NCBI GenBank assembly: GCA_002733915.1
Contig: NVXN01000004.1
Span: 19,647-25,108, forward strand
DNA: 5,462 nucleotides
Origin: Aequorivita sp.
GTDB lineage: Bacteria; Bacteroidota; Bacteroidia; Flavobacteriales; Flavobacteriaceae
Reading direction: 5' to 3'
This document shows positions 5,152 through 5,462 of this stretch, one piece after another; position 1 is the first letter of the stretch, and every line of letters begins with the position of its first letter. The notes beneath the pieces are model-generated. The model was given only the letters and a program-made list of their open reading frames with translations. It was not told the origin of the DNA and ran no database searches. Position numbers and translations under genes: made by a program.

Positions 5152-5462
5152 ATGAAAAAAGCTATTGCACTAACCATGCTGGCGACAGCTATTTTTGCTA
5201 CCTCATGTGTATCAAAAAAGAAGTATGTAGAATTGGAGAACCAGTACAACGATACCCGTTCTACCCTAGCCAAAACCCAGCTTGAAAAAGAAGAAATTGA
5301 AGCCAAATACGCAAAGATTGAAGAACGCGTTGCTAGTTACAATTCAAAAATCCAATCATTGACTGACAGTAACAACAGCCGTCTTCAGCAAATTGAAGGT
5401 GTTGTGGTTTCAGAAAATGATAAGGAAAACATGCGAAAAGCCCTTGCCAAGGTAGATCCCCA
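5152..5462 (+). CDS. OmpA-family outer-membrane lipoprotein, N-terminal part (cut by window edge)
   Basis: 103 codons are present, and the frame is still open at the right edge. Residues 1-18 are a lipoprotein signal peptide with lipobox FATSC, so Cys19 would be acylated. The mature N terminus CVSKKKYVELENQYNDTRST is basic and leads into a long charged helix, about residues 25-80, likely to form a coiled coil (LAKTQLEKEEIEAKYAKIEE). The ending MRKALAKVDP matches my memory of flavobacterial OmpA-family lipoproteins, in which a peptidoglycan-binding OmpA_C domain follows. That domain lies outside the window, so the family call rests on the N-terminal pattern. After the Cys there is no acidic surface-export signal of the Lys-(Asp/Glu)2 kind, so the protein probably faces the periplasm, tying outer membrane to peptidoglycan. 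It has its own promoter element at 5116-5123, and the ATG at 5152 is the only start giving this signal peptide. Confidence 0.82.
   Translation, partial: MKKAIALTMLATAIFATSCVSKKKYVELENQYNDTRSTLAKTQLEKEEIEAKYAKIEERVASYNSKIQSLTDSNNSRLQQIEGVVVSENDKENMRKALAKVDP

Noticed and set aside
1..5462. Mobile element, phage, CRISPR, toxin-antitoxin or defence system
   Set aside because: No transposase, integrase, direct repeat array, terminal repeats or paired small toxin-like genes were seen. The gene content is ordinary chromosomal envelope, transport and sigma factor genes.

Overview
The window looks like chromosomal DNA of a marine or soil type member of the Flavobacteriaceae (Bacteroidota). It is AT-rich, its genes lack strong Shine-Dalgarno sites, and the clearest promoter element has the Bacteroidota -7 form TAnnTTTG. 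The protein families also fit: a short 288-residue RpoD-type sigma factor without region 1.1, an OmpA-type lipoprotein starting MKKAIALTML, and a 45-residue GWGAKK-GGG membrane peptide. No mobile element, tRNA, rRNA or CRISPR array is visible, and the base composition looks even throughout. The genus cannot be fixed from the sequence alone.

Layout. Positions 1-123 carry no secure gene, only a possible C-terminal tail of a rightward gene cut by the window edge. Two leftward genes follow: a secreted 217-residue protein with a flexible linker and a C-terminal beta-rich domain (124-777), and a 68-residue single-span membrane protein (861-1067). A 127-bp divergent intergenic region with a perfect TTAACA-N5-TGTTAA inverted repeat separates these from a rightward sigma-70 factor gene (1195-2061). 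This gene ends at a perfect 13-bp-stem hairpin. A rightward cluster comes next: an SLC13/DASS-type permease with two cytosolic RCK_C (TrkA-C) domains (2162-3979), an MscS-type mechanosensitive channel (3991-4884, 11 bp later), and an unlisted 45-residue membrane peptide (4918-5055, 33 bp later). A canonical Bacteroidota promoter then drives a lipoprotein of the flavobacterial OmpA-like type (5152 to beyond the right edge).

How the genes may work together. The permease and the MscS channel are almost certainly co-transcribed. The pair combines an uptake carrier with ligand-sensing domains and a tension-gated release valve, which suggests ion or anion and osmotic homeostasis; this is inference. 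The sigma factor may be a second, primary-like (group 2) sigma rather than the main housekeeping copy, because several otherwise well conserved positions differ from the flavobacterial RpoD I remember. The 45-residue peptide and the lipoprotein belong to the cell envelope.

Nothing here amounts to a clearly new multi-gene system. The best leads are the conserved-looking small membrane proteins, the divergent sigma factor with its palindrome-bearing promoter region, and the uncharacterised C-terminal domain of the secreted protein.
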